Part shown: positions 37,064 to 44,948 of the stretch, piece by piece
Layout of the letters: each line of letters opens with the position of its first letter
Position numbering within the stretch: the stretch's first letter is position 1
NCBI RefSeq assembly: GCF_030263935.1
Contig: NZ_CP127162.1
Coordinates: 2,551,501 to 2,615,500, forward strand
Length of the DNA: 64,000 nt
Reading direction: 5' to 3'
Source of the DNA: Paenibacillus polygoni
GTDB lineage: Bacteria > Bacillota > Bacilli > Paenibacillales > Paenibacillaceae
The notes under the pieces: generated by a model
Told to the model about the DNA's origin: nothing
Seen by the model: the letters and a program-made list of their open reading frames with translations, nothing else
The model's database searches: none
Position numbers and translations under genes: made by a program

Positions 37064-38197
37064 TCATCTCACCTTTTCTGACTTAATTGTAAACGACACG
37101 ATCAATAACAAAGCAGAGAAGCCAATTAAGTACGACAGTTCAAGAATGGCACCGTTTAAACCTTTTCCATACAACACCGTTTCCCCTGCTTGTAAAAACC
37201 AAGTTGTCGGCACAAAATCGCCGATTCGCTGCATAAAGTCTGGCATGATTTCTCTCGGCCAAAAACATCCACCAAGCATCAGCATCGGGATATTGACTAA
37301 TGCCGTTAGCGAGCTCACCATCAGTGCACTTTTTGCAAATCTGCTGATTGTAACGCCAATGGCTACGCAAGCAAGAGCAAACGCAAGACAAACTGTCATG
37401 ACTTCCAGTTGTTGAACCAGTGTTGATCCATAGGATATATCGAATATTTTCGGTAACAAACTGATTAATACGACAACCTGAATCGTTGAAACTAGGAAGC
37501 TTGCTATCATATGTTGTGAAAAATAACGAGAGCGTGTCAGCGGTGTTGCGGTGATCCGATCATAAACTCCAGTTAGCTTATCCTCCAGGATTAAGCTTGT
37601 GGAGAAGGTAATCAAGAATAGCATACCAAATGCAATATAACCTAGGGACATTACCGCCGTGTTTATGTCTTTTTCAGATTTTTCAGAAGTTCCAGTAGAG
37701 AAGCTCTTATATTCTGCAGCGAATGCATTCTTCTTATAAGCTTCCATCCCCTTATAGAAGGCATCTTCATTCCCGTTGGCAGCTGCCGCAATTTGTTTTG
37801 CTGAAGATATATAACTCGATACGTATACTTGAACGGGTCTCGCCACATTAGAAGCCTCAAGGGCATAGCTCAGAGCAGATACATCTTTTCCTTCAAGCAT
37901 CTCCGCAGTGAACCCCGCTGGAAAGGTAAAAGTACTGTCTAATTTTTTGTTTACAATCAAGCCCTTTACATCATCACCAGGAGTCAGTAATGTTACATTG
38001 TATTTCTCCTGCATATCCGATATAAGATCCACTATGAATGGGGTTGAATCCTGGTCCAGTATGCCTACATTATATTTTGTATCTTTGGTTACCGTCGAAA
38101 TCAAAAACATATTTAGCAGGATCGGAAGCACAAGCATAAATAAGATGTTTATTGGTTTCCGAAAGATCCGTTTGATGCTGTTAAATAAGATCGTCAT
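37064..38197 (-). CDS. ABC-2 type permease (second of pair)
   Basis: 377 aa. N-terminal membrane helix at about 15-35, a large outside domain of about 150 residues, then five helices from about 185 (ISLGYIAFGMLFLITFSTSL ... IGFSALLLIVSFTI) with the ABC-2 block LTGVYDRITATPLTRSRYF. This is the exporter-permease layout of YhgE/Linearmycin-resistance type transporters. It overlaps the previous permease by 4 bases and should form a heterodimer with it. Substrate probably a drug, peptide or lipid. Confidence 0.88.
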   Translation of the reverse strand: MTILFNSIKRIFRKPINILFMLVLPILLNMFLISTVTKDTKYNVGILDQDSTPFIVDLISDMQEKYNVTLLTPGDDVKGLIVNKKLDSTFTFPAGFTAEMLEGKDVSALSYALEASNVARPVQVYVSSYISSAKQIAAAANGNEDAFYKGMEAYKKNAFAAEYKSFSTGTSEKSEKDINTAVMSLGYIAFGMLFLITFSTSLILEDKLTGVYDRITATPLTRSRYFSQHMIASFLVSTIQVVVLISLLPKIFDISYGSTLVQQLEVMTVCLAFALACVAIGVTISRFAKSALMVSSLTALVNIPMLMLGGCFWPREIMPDFMQRIGDFVPTTWFLQAGETVLYGKGLNGAILELSYLIGFSALLLIVSFTIKSEKVR

Positions 38198-39327
38198 GCT
38201 CTCTTCCTCCTTGAAACCACAATGCTGATTACCGCAAATAACAACGTGATAGCCAACATCTGTCCAATGTTTACAAAAGCAGAACCTAGCTCGTCGTTAT
38301 ATACAACGTTGAATATCGCTGATTTTGCATAGTAGCTTGGGGAAATTGCTGCGATAGCTCCAAAATCAATAATAATAAACCCGCCGATAAGAAAAGTGGA
38401 TATAAGAGTTACAATATTGGCAAGGGTGTCAGCCTTTACGGAATCCTTTAAGATAATGGTCAATAGGCCACCAAGTGTCGTGGTTAATAACGAGAACACA
38501 AACACGATCAATACGATGACACCCAAGTTATTTCCCCAATCGACGTCATATACATACTTGGTAAACAGGATAATTACCATGCCCTGTAAGAAGGTAACTA
38601 AGGAAAGACCGATCGTTTTACCTAGATACTGTTCGAAAGGTTTAATCGGTGCTAGCTTGAGCCGATCACCCAGTGTACCCAAATAGTCCTCTCCCATTCC
38701 TGCAGCGCCATATTCCTGCCCACGCATTAGATACATCAGCAGCATTGCAATCGCATAATATCCCATGGCTGTAGCCGATTTAGAATCAGTTAGAGGTACT
38801 TCCTTCAGGCTAGTATCCGAATTCACTTGATCCATTTGCGAATTGCCTGACATGGTGGCGACTACCCCTACGGTATTCAGCCCATTAATCAGACTATCCA
38901 CGACATTCCGTACCACCGTTGTATCAACACCGGAAGATTTGGCCAGATATACTTCCACTGTTTTACTTGATCCATCGGCTTCCCCTTGGCTTGAGAATCC
39001 TTCAGGAATATAGATAAACGCATCTGCCTCTTCCTTATTTAGAAACTCTCGTCCCTCATCAAGAGAAAATACGGGATCGAACTCCGCCAGTGAGCTAATA
39101 TCTTCCGCACCGGTCATAGAGCTAATGAACATTTCTCCAAGTGGACCAGAATCTTCATTGCTATAAATGACCCTTACTTTTTCCAAAGAGGTAACATTAA
39201 ATTGGTCTTTAAACGCAGTACCTAATATTAAAATAATTAACAAAAAACTGAGTAATCTAATGAAAATCGGTTTAGGGTCAATCAAGATCCGTTTTGCCGA
39301 ATAAAAAATTTGAGTGAGTATATTCAT
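38194..39327 (-). CDS. ABC-2 type permease (first of pair)
   Basis: 377 aa with the same plan as its partner: helix at about 22-38, extracytoplasmic domain, then a C-terminal block of helices (ATAMGYYAIAMLLMYLMRG ... TLLFAVISIVVSRR) and LGTLGDRLKLAPIKPFEQYL at the ABC-2 coupling position. Start follows GGTGAT. It ends inside the start of the second permease gene. The two are paralogues. Confidence 0.88.
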   Translation of the reverse strand: MNILTQIFYSAKRILIDPKPIFIRLLSFLLIILILGTAFKDQFNVTSLEKVRVIYSNEDSGPLGEMFISSMTGAEDISSLAEFDPVFSLDEGREFLNKEEADAFIYIPEGFSSQGEADGSSKTVEVYLAKSSGVDTTVVRNVVDSLINGLNTVGVVATMSGNSQMDQVNSDTSLKEVPLTDSKSATAMGYYAIAMLLMYLMRGQEYGAAGMGEDYLGTLGDRLKLAPIKPFEQYLGKTIGLSLVTFLQGMVIILFTKYVYDVDWGNNLGVIVLIVFVFSLLTTTLGGLLTIILKDSVKADTLANIVTLISTFLIGGFIIIDFGAIAAISPSYYAKSAIFNVVYNDELGSAFVNIGQMLAITLLFAVISIVVSRRKRA

Positions 39328-39347
39328 CGTTTCATCACCGTCCCGGA

Positions 39348-40280
39348 TTAGTCTCTCAGTTTTTTACCAGTCAACTGCAAGAATACCGTCTCCAGATTCG
39401 GTTTTTCCAGTGTCATGGACTTAATTTTAAATTCTTTTCGGATCAGATTTTCCATTATCCCCGTAAGAAACCGTTCCTCTTTTTCCAAGTGAATATCGAG
39501 CACTCCATTTATGTTGTTGCAGGCGGTGACACCTTCCAATTCTTTAATCAATGAAATGGCTGCGTCCGTATTCGATGCAAGCTCTAGACTTAAGCGAGTT
39601 CCCGTTGAAATGGAATCAATCAGCTCATCTATACTTCCGAGTGCAATCACTTTTCCAAAATCCATAATAGCGACTCGCTCGCAGATGGCCTCGATCTCTT
39701 CCATGTAATGTGTAGTATAGATGATGGTCATCCCATTTTGATTCATAATTTTAATCGATTCCAAAATATTATTCCTTGATTGGGGATCTACTCCAACCGT
39801 AGGTTCATCCATAAAAAGAATACGCGGCTTATGTACAATCGCACAAGCGATGTTCAGACGTCTTTTCATACCACCCGAAAATGTCTTTGCTATACCTTTT
39901 CTTCTGTCCCATAATCCAGTAAACTCAAGTGCTTCCTGTACGGATGTATGCAGCTCTTTGCCTCGAAGACCATATAACTTCCCCCAATATGTTACATTAT
40001 CAATGGCGCTTAAGGTTTCGAAAAAAGCTAAGTCCTGCGGTACATAGCCAACCGACTGTTTAATTTCTTTTGCATGCTTGGAAAAATCCTTACCAAACAT
40101 TTTCACTGTTCCATTGTTTATTTTTAACAAGCCCAGCAATGTGTTCATCGTTGTTGATTTGCCTGCGCCGTTGGGTCCGAGCAGTCCAAATATCTCACCT
40201 TCCTGGATACTGAGATTAACCCCGTCTACAGCTGTGTAATCTTTGTATCTTTTGACCAGACCCGTTACTTCTATGATCAT
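39348..40280 (-). CDS. ABC transporter ATPase (DrrA/CcmA type)
   Basis: 310 aa. Walker A GLLGPNGAGKSTT, Q-loop VGYVPQDLAFFETLS, signature FSGGMKRRLNIACA, Walker B ILFMDEPTVGVD, H-loop YTTHYMEE, then a C-terminal extension of about 90 residues typical of drug-export ATPases. Start at ATG 40280 because GAGGAGG is 7 bases before it; ATG 40286 would touch the site. First gene of a three-gene export operon, preceded by a leader hairpin. Confidence 0.93.
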   Translation of the reverse strand: MIIEVTGLVKRYKDYTAVDGVNLSIQEGEIFGLLGPNGAGKSTTMNTLLGLLKINNGTVKMFGKDFSKHAKEIKQSVGYVPQDLAFFETLSAIDNVTYWGKLYGLRGKELHTSVQEALEFTGLWDRRKGIAKTFSGGMKRRLNIACAIVHKPRILFMDEPTVGVDPQSRNNILESIKIMNQNGMTIIYTTHYMEEIEAICERVAIMDFGKVIALGSIDELIDSISTGTRLSLELASNTDAAISLIKELEGVTACNNINGVLDIHLEKEERFLTGIMENLIRKEFKIKSMTLEKPNLETVFLQLTGKKLRD

Positions 40281-40339
40281 CTTCATTCCTCCTCAAACAT
40301 TTGATTATGTGATTAGATATCTGTAGCGATAAACAACAA

Positions 40340-40379
40340 GCGCGAGTGCCTCATGAATCATTGATGGGGACACTCGCGC
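40340..40379 (-). terminator. leader hairpin of ABC operon, possible attenuator
   Basis: GCGCGAGTG/CACTCGCGC perfect 9-bp arms with a partly paired interior (CTCAT/ATGGG). On the minus strand TTGTTGTTT follows. It lies 60 bases before the ABC start, inside the presumed transcript leader. A 20-codon frame (40351-40413, MDLKNSYGNRKCASVPINDS) overlaps its first arm. Confidence 0.55.
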
Positions 40380-41015
40380 ACTTACGATTTCCATATGAAT
40401 TTTTTAAATCCATCATAAGAAATCTAAAAAATTCCGTTTTCGTCTTATATTATGTGGCTATCCTTAAAATCCTTTTTGAATAATTGTTCATGCTGTTGCA
40501 TTATAACACAAGAATATACAGTAAATAGTACTCAATGTTGATTCACACAAAAAACCTAATCCCCGCACTGTAATACGAAGAAAAGGTGACTTAGTTCCAC
40601 ATGATTTGATACCGTTGCCCGGTAAGAATATATCAAAATCACAATTAAATTTTTCTGAAATTTGATGTATTCAATTTTTTTAAACACCTATTTATCCCAC
40701 ATTTTAATCATTTCTACAATGTCATTAAATGTATTCTCAGCCTCTAAAGTAGAATGTAACTCAATAGCTAAAATTCTAATATTCATCCTAATCGTACACG
40801 TCCTTCTGTTTACGGGTACTGTCCATATATTTTCCACTAAAAAAGAAGTCTTTTACTTACGCCCTTTATTCGCTATGTTGCCTCACTCGCTCGGACAGAA
40901 ATCTGTAATGTTCTATTCTTGTTAGATTTAGATTTATCGCAGTACACTAGGATATATTTCTTGGGTTATAAATAAATAGTAAGGTGTAAGATAATAAATC
41001 TTTACATCCGTACTA

Positions 41016-41040
41016 GTTTAAAATATTTGCTATTTTAAAC
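41016..41040. promoter_or_regulatory. operator-like palindrome
   Basis: GTTTAAAATA/TATTTTAAAC, perfect 10-bp arms, 5-base loop. TTTACA (41001-41006) lies so that a -10 box at 17 bases would fall inside the palindrome. Fits a repressor site. Confidence 0.5.
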
Positions 41041-41059
41041 TTATAGAGAGGTGTATTTG

Positions 41060-41107
41060 GTGGATATGTTCGAAGTATGTAAGTATGTTTATTATTATCT
41101 ATTGTGA
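41060..41107 (+). CDS. possible 15-residue peptide ORF
   Basis: GTG after AGAGAGGTG with 6-base spacing opens a frame of 15 codons, M-D-M-F-E-V-C-K-Y-V-Y-Y-Y-L-L. Preceded by the palindrome at 41016-41040 and followed by a strong terminator at 41145-41188. That gives it the outline of a complete mini-gene. No family is recognised; chance is a real alternative. Confidence 0.3.
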   Translation: MDMFEVCKYVYYYLL

Positions 41108-41144
41108 AATATTCATATAGTGTGTTTTTCATGTCATCGTATAA

Positions 41145-41188
41145 AAAGAACCCCAAGCCTATTAAATCCATTCTGAGGCTTGGGGTTT
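41145..41188. terminator. strong intrinsic terminator
   Basis: AACCCCAAGCCT/AGGCTTGGGGTT, 12-bp perfect stem with A- and T-rich flanks. No annotated large gene ends here. Confidence 0.8.
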
Positions 41189-41273
41189 AAGGAATAGGGA
41201 AGAGTAAAAAAATGACTTATTGTACTATACGATCACTTTAAATAGAAGTCGATTTTCACTTCACTGTACTTTT

Positions 41274-41459
41274 TTAATTTCGAATACCATGGTTTACTTC
41301 TATCTTGACGCTGTATGTAAGAAGTAATTCAGTAAAAACAGGTCTATGTTCATTTGGATCTTCCATAGCAGTCACTTCTTCAATGAATTTATCTATTTCA
41401 GCTTCCTCGCTTTTAGGTGTGTATCGATATCTAGCCTGGAAAAGGAAAACCCGAGTAGA
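41274..41459 (-). pseudogene. gene remnant (minus-strand open frame without start)
   Basis: Reads STRVFLFQARYRYTPKSEE, AEIDKFIEEVTAMEDPNEHR, PVFTELLLTYSVKIEVNHGI, then stop. It is protein-like in composition but is preceded by TAA-TGA and has no start codon. Looks like the 3' end of a lost gene. Family unknown. Confidence 0.4.
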
Positions 41460-41614
41460 TCATTACTTACGCTTCTGTAAAATCAGATAAATCAGGACTA
41501 CTAGTAAAATGAACTACATTCTATTGATAGACATCAACTAACATCCGAGTGCAGTTCATAGCGGGTAATTTTTGTTTTGCGCGTGTCACACACTCATCTG
41601 ACTAAATCCATAAT

Positions 41615-41644
41615 AAAAACCCCTACGCTTTCGCAAAGAGGTTT
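41615..41644 (-). terminator. terminator of 5S-tRNA cluster
   Basis: Minus strand AAACCTCTTTGCGAAAGCGTAGGGGTTTTTA: AACCTC/GGGGTT stem and T run, just past tRNA-Gly. Confidence 0.75.
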
Positions 41645-41652
41645 ATTCATGA

Positions 41653-41723
41653 AGCGGGTGATGGGAATCGAACCCACGCTATCAGCTTGGAAGGCTGAAG
41701 TTCTACCATTGAACTACACCCGC
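41653..41723 (-). tRNA. tRNA-Gly(TCC)
   Basis: Acceptor GCGGGTG/CACCCGC, loop CTTCCAA, T-arm GGTTCGATTCC. No encoded CCA. Confidence 0.95.
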
Positions 41724-41732
41724 GTATAAATA

Positions 41733-41806
41733 TCGGGATGACACGATTTGAACATGCGACCCCCTGGTCCCAAACCAGGTGCTCTACCAAGCTGAGCTAC
41801 ATCCCG
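41733..41806 (-). tRNA. tRNA-Pro(TGG)
   Basis: CGGGATG acceptor, anticodon loop TTTGGGA, T-arm GTTCAAATC. No encoded CCA. Confidence 0.95.
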
Positions 41807-41815
41807 ATTTATAAA

Positions 41816-41895
41816 TGCCGGTGAAGGGACTCGAACCCCCACGGTTTCCCTCACGATTTTGAGTCGCGCGCGTCTGCCAATTCCGCCACACCGGC
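41816..41895 (-). tRNA. tRNA-Leu(CAA)
   Basis: Class II tRNA with long variable arm; anticodon loop CTCAAAA. Discriminator A, no encoded CCA. Confidence 0.93.
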
Positions 41896-41908
41896 TTGTT
41901 AAAAAAAA

Positions 41909-41985
41909 TGGCGCGCCCTGAGAGATTCGAACTCCCGGCCTTTTGATTCGTAGTCAAACGCTCTATCCAGCTGAGCTAAGGGCGC
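41909..41985 (-). tRNA. tRNA-Arg(ACG)
   Basis: GCGCCCT acceptor, anticodon loop CTACGAA, CCA encoded. Confidence 0.95.
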
Positions 41986-41998
41986 AAAAAATATAAAA

Positions 41999-42064
41999 GC
42001 AGACAACGGAAATCAGCGGCTCTTGCCTTGGCAAGGCAAAAGTCTACCGCTGACCCATGTCCGC
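41999..42064. repeat. imperfect palindrome between tRNA-Arg and tRNA-Leu
   Basis: Three stacked arms: GCAGACA/TGTCCGC, TCAGCGG/CCGCTGA and TTGCCTTGGCAAGGCAA at the centre. It could fold into one 66-nt hairpin in the tRNA precursor. It may guide processing or be a small mobile repeat. Confidence 0.6.
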
Positions 42065-42074
42065 AATGAAAGGA

Positions 42075-42155
42075 TGCGCGTGAAGGGACTCGAACCCCCA
42101 CGTCAAAGACGCTAGATCCTAAGTCTAGTGCGTCTGCCAATTCCGCCACACGCGC
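42075..42155 (-). tRNA. tRNA-Leu(TAG)
   Basis: Class II, GCGCGTG acceptor, anticodon loop CTTAGGA. No encoded CCA. Confidence 0.93.
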
Positions 42156-42163
42156 ATATATCA

Positions 42164-42239
42164 TGGTGAGCCATGAAGGACTCGAACCTTCGACACCCTG
42201 ATTAAAAGTCAGGTGCTCTACCAACTGAGCTAATGGCTC
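42164..42239 (-). tRNA. tRNA-Lys(TTT)
   Basis: GAGCCAT acceptor, anticodon loop CTTTTAA, discriminator A and encoded CCA. Confidence 0.95.
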
Positions 42240-42250
42240 GTACTAAAAAA

Positions 42251-42325
42251 TGGCTGGGGATATAGGATTTGAACCTATGCATGACGGAGTCAAAGTCCGT
42301 TGCCTTACCGCTTGGCTAATCCCCA
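42251..42325 (-). tRNA. tRNA-Gln(TTG)
   Basis: TGGGGAT acceptor, anticodon loop CTTTGAC, encoded CCA. Confidence 0.95.
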
Positions 42326-42344
42326 ACAGCGATAAGTTGTACAA

Positions 42345-42419
42345 GGGCGATCGATGGGACTTGAACCCACGAATGCCGGAGCCACAATCCGGTGCGTTAA
42401 CCCCTTCGCCACGACCGCC
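42345..42419 (-). tRNA. tRNA-His(GTG)
   Basis: Extra 5' G before GCGGTCG as expected for His; anticodon loop TTGTGGC. No encoded CCA. Confidence 0.93.
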
Positions 42420-42449
42420 ATATATCATTATTCTATACAATTAGAAAAT

Positions 42450-42523
42450 TGGCAGGGGCAGCAGGAATTGAACCCACACCAACGGTTTTGGAGACCGTTG
42501 TTCTACCTTTAAACTATGCCCCT
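42450..42523 (-). tRNA. tRNA-Trp(CCA)
   Basis: AGGGGCA acceptor, anticodon loop CTCCAAA, encoded CCA. Confidence 0.95.
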
Positions 42524-42529
42524 AAAAAC

Positions 42530-42615
42530 TGGTGGAGGATGATGGATTCGAACCACCGAACCCGTAAGGGAGCAGATTTACAGTCTGATGCGTTTGGCCA
42601 CTTCGCTAATCCTCC
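42530..42615 (-). tRNA. tRNA-Tyr(GTA)
   Basis: Class II with long variable arm, anticodon loop CTGTAAA, encoded CCA. Confidence 0.95.
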
Positions 42616-42624
42616 ATATGAAAC

Positions 42625-42700
<76 letters not shown>

Positions 42701-42787
42701 TAATTAATACGATTATACCATACACCCCATATTGGGAGCTAGAATAAATTTGATGAATTCACAGGATTTCGTCCTGCTTCAATTGTA

Positions 42788-42863
42788 TGGTGGAGATTGA
42801 GGGGATCGAACCCCCGACCCTCTGCTTGTAAGGCAGATGCTCTCCCAGCTGAGCTAAATCTCC
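42788..42863 (-). tRNA. tRNA-Val(TAC)
   Basis: GGAGATT acceptor, anticodon stem-loop TCTGC-CTTACAA-GCAGA, encoded CCA. An 87-base spacer separates it from tRNA-Thr. Confidence 0.95.
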
Positions 42864-42871
42864 ATATCAAA

Positions 42872-42943
42872 TGACCCGTAGGGGATTCGAACCCCTGTTA
42901 CCTCCGTGAAAGGGAGGTGTCTTAACCCCTTGACCAACGGGCC
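42872..42943 (-). tRNA. tRNA-Glu(TTC)
   Basis: GGCCCGT acceptor, anticodon loop CTTTCAC. No encoded CCA. Confidence 0.95.
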
Positions 42944-42945
42944 GC

Positions 42946-43021
42946 TGGCTCCCCGAACAGGACTCGAACCTGTGACAACTCGATTAACAGTCGAGTGCTC
43001 TACCAACTGAGCTATCAGGGA
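42946..43021 (-). tRNA. tRNA-Asn(GTT)
   Basis: TCCCTGA acceptor, anticodon loop CTGTTAA, encoded CCA. Confidence 0.95.
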
Positions 43022-43025
43022 ATAG

Positions 43026-43101
43026 TGGTGGAGCCAAGCGGGATCGAACCGCTGACCTCCTGCTTGCAAGGCAGGCGCTCTCCCAGCTGAGCTATGGCCC
43101 C
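43026..43101 (-). tRNA. tRNA-Ala(TGC)
   Basis: GGGGCCA acceptor, anticodon loop CTTGCAA, encoded CCA. First tRNA after the 5S gene. Confidence 0.95.
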
Positions 43102-43150
43102 TCATCGTTAAAATAAATGATTCAGTAAAAATATAACCTAAAAGGTTAAC

Positions 43151-43268
43151 TGCTTGGCGGCGTCCTACTCTCCCAGGACCCTGCGGTCCAAGTACCATTG
43201 GCGCTGGAGGGCTTAACGGTCGTGTTCGGGATGGGTACGTGTGGAACCCCTCCGCTATCGCCACCAAA
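43151..43268 (-). rRNA. rrf: 5S ribosomal RNA
   Basis: Minus strand begins TTTGGTGGCGATAGCGGAGG and contains CCCATCCCGAACACGACCG and GAGAGTAGGACG..GCCAAGC, the conserved 5S landmarks, with complementary ends. Length about 118 nt, intact. The sequence upstream (43269 onward) is not 23S rRNA, so this copy is not attached to a full rrn operon in this window. Confidence 0.95.
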
Positions 43269-43776
43269 CAATGATTTTTGCGCTGTGATATCTTCAGTGA
43301 ACACTCACCAGCAAAATATCAGACCTTAGAAAGGACATTCAGCTTAAAATCTGTCAGAAAATCCTTACCGGATTTATAATTTATCATATTTCAAAAACAT
43401 ATTCAACTAGTAATAAAAACCATCGATCAATAAATTAAATATCTTTAATTACTGCATCATATGCACATTGTAAATGTCTCTTTCTTAAGAGGACATAAAT
43501 AATATATCATATTGAATAGAGCTATTCTAATAGTAAATCACCCCTTTTATTCATGAGAAATAGGGTATCGCACCCTCCAAATCATCACTGTCCTCATTGA
43601 TCATCTTTCATTTATCATCTCACTTAAAAATAGTCTCATATTTTAATATCAACTTTCAAAAGATAACTATATAGAATGATAAACAATATTTCTAATGTAG
43701 AAGTTTTTCGTATAGTGAAACCAAATAATGTAACTACAATCAAATTTATAACGTCTTTCATTATATACATTTACAA
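43269..43776. other. AT-rich intergenic upstream of 5S-tRNA cluster
   Basis: Holds no 23S 3' end and no ORF. On the minus strand TTGAAT (about 43408) followed 17 bases later by TAAATT within TGATAAATTATAAAT is a promoter-like pair that could drive the cluster. Also carries the promoter of the plus-strand secreted protein. Confidence 0.4.
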
Positions 43777-43778
43777 AT

Positions 43779-43794
43779 GGAGGCGATAAAAATA
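43779..43794 (+). promoter_or_regulatory. ribosome binding site with ATA start
   Basis: GGAGG, 8 bases, then ATA-AAG-AAG-AAA-CTA, reading M-K-K-K-L as in a textbook signal peptide. The upstream ATG at 43777 overlaps this Shine-Dalgarno sequence and has none of its own. Confidence 0.55.
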
Positions 43795-44418
43795 AAGAAG
43801 AAACTATTCATCTCACTTTTTGTGGTTGTTTTTTCTCTTAGCATAATGGTTGGTTTAGCTTTTGCTAAGGTGAACATTAGGATCGTGGTTAACGGTCAAC
43901 AAGTTAATTCAGATGTAGCTCCTCAGATCGTCAATAACCGAGTAATGGTGCCTATAAGTATGGTAGCAGAGGCATTAGATGCGAATGTAGGTTGGAACCA
44001 AAAGAATCAAACGGTAACTATCAATGACAAATCGATACCTTCTCAGGAAGATATATGGAAACAAGATCTTGATTTCATTGGTAGTGGTTGGGCAAGTCTT
44101 AAAAACATTATTGGAACATTTATGATTGGTTACGATGAAAGAGATGATGCATTAATTAAATCAGTATCAGTGGAAGGTTATGATAAGTTACCTATAGGTG
44201 GAATGTACCCAGCGATTATGGACTATAAAATTGTTGATGCACAGGAATTAACTCATTCCTTAAAAGTTAGAGTGAAAGTTATTCTATATGAAGATATTTT
44301 AAAAGGAGAAATATGGGATTTTGTAATAACTAAACGGAAAATTGAAACTATGAAAAAAGTAGACTTTTTCAACGTCGATGAATATACAGTTTTCCCAGGT
44401 CTTTCGTATTCAAAATAA
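43792..44418 (+). CDS. secreted copper-amine-oxidase N-terminal-domain protein, probable ATA start
   Basis: 208 aa. A signal peptide KKKLFISLFVVVFSLSIMVG ends near LAFA. The following 50 residues (IRIVVNGQQVNSDVAPQIVN, NRVMVPISMVAEALDANVGW, QTVTIN) are the copper amine oxidase N-terminal-like domain, common as a surface module in Paenibacillus and not itself catalytic. The remaining 130 residues are unrecognised and rich in beta strands. It should be exported. Start uncertainty: ATA 43792 (good Shine-Dalgarno spacing) against ATG 43777. Confidence 0.82.
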   Translation: MKKKLFISLFVVVFSLSIMVGLAFAKVNIRIVVNGQQVNSDVAPQIVNNRVMVPISMVAEALDANVGWNQKNQTVTINDKSIPSQEDIWKQDLDFIGSGWASLKNIIGTFMIGYDERDDALIKSVSVEGYDKLPIGGMYPAIMDYKIVDAQELTHSLKVRVKVILYEDILKGEIWDFVITKRKIETMKKVDFFNVDEYTVFPGLSYSK

Positions 44419-44488
44419 GTCCTTTTATTTACCCAAATGATCGACTATGTAATTCTCTCTTCTTAGTTGTAAGAAAGGTTGTGGAAAG

Positions 44489-44776
44489 TTGAACAGTAAA
44501 TTTTTATCGAGTTTTTTATTAAGTTTTGTTTATGTAATCGTTTTTTATTTTGGTGCATATGGCTTGATGTTACTCGGTATGATCGATGATGGTTTCTTTA
44601 TATTAAATCATGTATTTGTTGGTTTTTATCAATGGCTTTACTTGGTACCACTTATCATTTACCAAAAAAAGAAAAACAGAGTATTTACAGGTTACCTTAT
44701 AGGCGGATTATGTCTCACTTGTTTAAACATCGCGTTGATTGTATGGATATTTTTAGACCCCTCAAAATTCTTTTAA
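44489..44776 (+). CDS. small membrane protein, three helices
   Basis: 95 aa. Hydrophobic segments about 6-32, 38-58 and 66-88 separated by short loops (YQKKKNRVFTG). TTG start, 7 bases after AGAAAGGTTG. Follows the secreted protein by 70 bases on the same strand and could be co-transcribed. No family recognised. Confidence 0.6.
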   Translation: MNSKFLSSFLLSFVYVIVFYFGAYGLMLLGMIDDGFFILNHVFVGFYQWLYLVPLIIYQKKKNRVFTGYLIGGLCLTCLNIALIVWIFLDPSKFF

Positions 44777-44825
44777 GTTAGCCATTAAAAAATGACATAG
44801 CAGATAATATAAATTTATTATTACA

Positions 44826-44902
44826 AAAAACCCCCTCATGTATGCAGGAAGAGTTCGCGGTATACGTTCTCTTTTCACCCTGTATACAATGCGGGGGTTT
44901 AA
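44826..44902. terminator. large bidirectional terminator hairpin
   Basis: AACCCCC.CATGTAT.CAGG paired with CCTGTATACAATG.GGGGGTT, A- and T-rich flanks. Separates the plus-strand small membrane gene from the minus-strand cytosine operon. Confidence 0.75.
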
Positions 44903-44906
44903 AGTT

Positions 44907-44947
44907 AATGAAGCAAGCAATGCTTGATGCATCGCTTGCTTCATTTA
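44907..44947 (-). terminator. terminator of cytosine operon
   Basis: AATGAAGCAAGC/GCTTGCTTCATT, 12-bp perfect arms, touching the codA stop codon. Confidence 0.8.
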
Positions 44948-44948
44948 A

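Larger units (their letters stand above)
40281..41144. other. long intergenic region with leader hairpin, palindrome and tiny ORF
   Basis: Contains the ABC operon leader (40340-40416), an AT-rich stretch without credible genes, an operator-like palindrome at 41016-41040 and a 15-codon ORF at 41060-41107, each listed separately. Confidence 0.5.

Noticed and set aside
40662..40925. 87-codon hydrophobic frame on the plus strand
   Set aside because: No ribosome binding site and composition explained by AT-rich sequence; no family resemblance.
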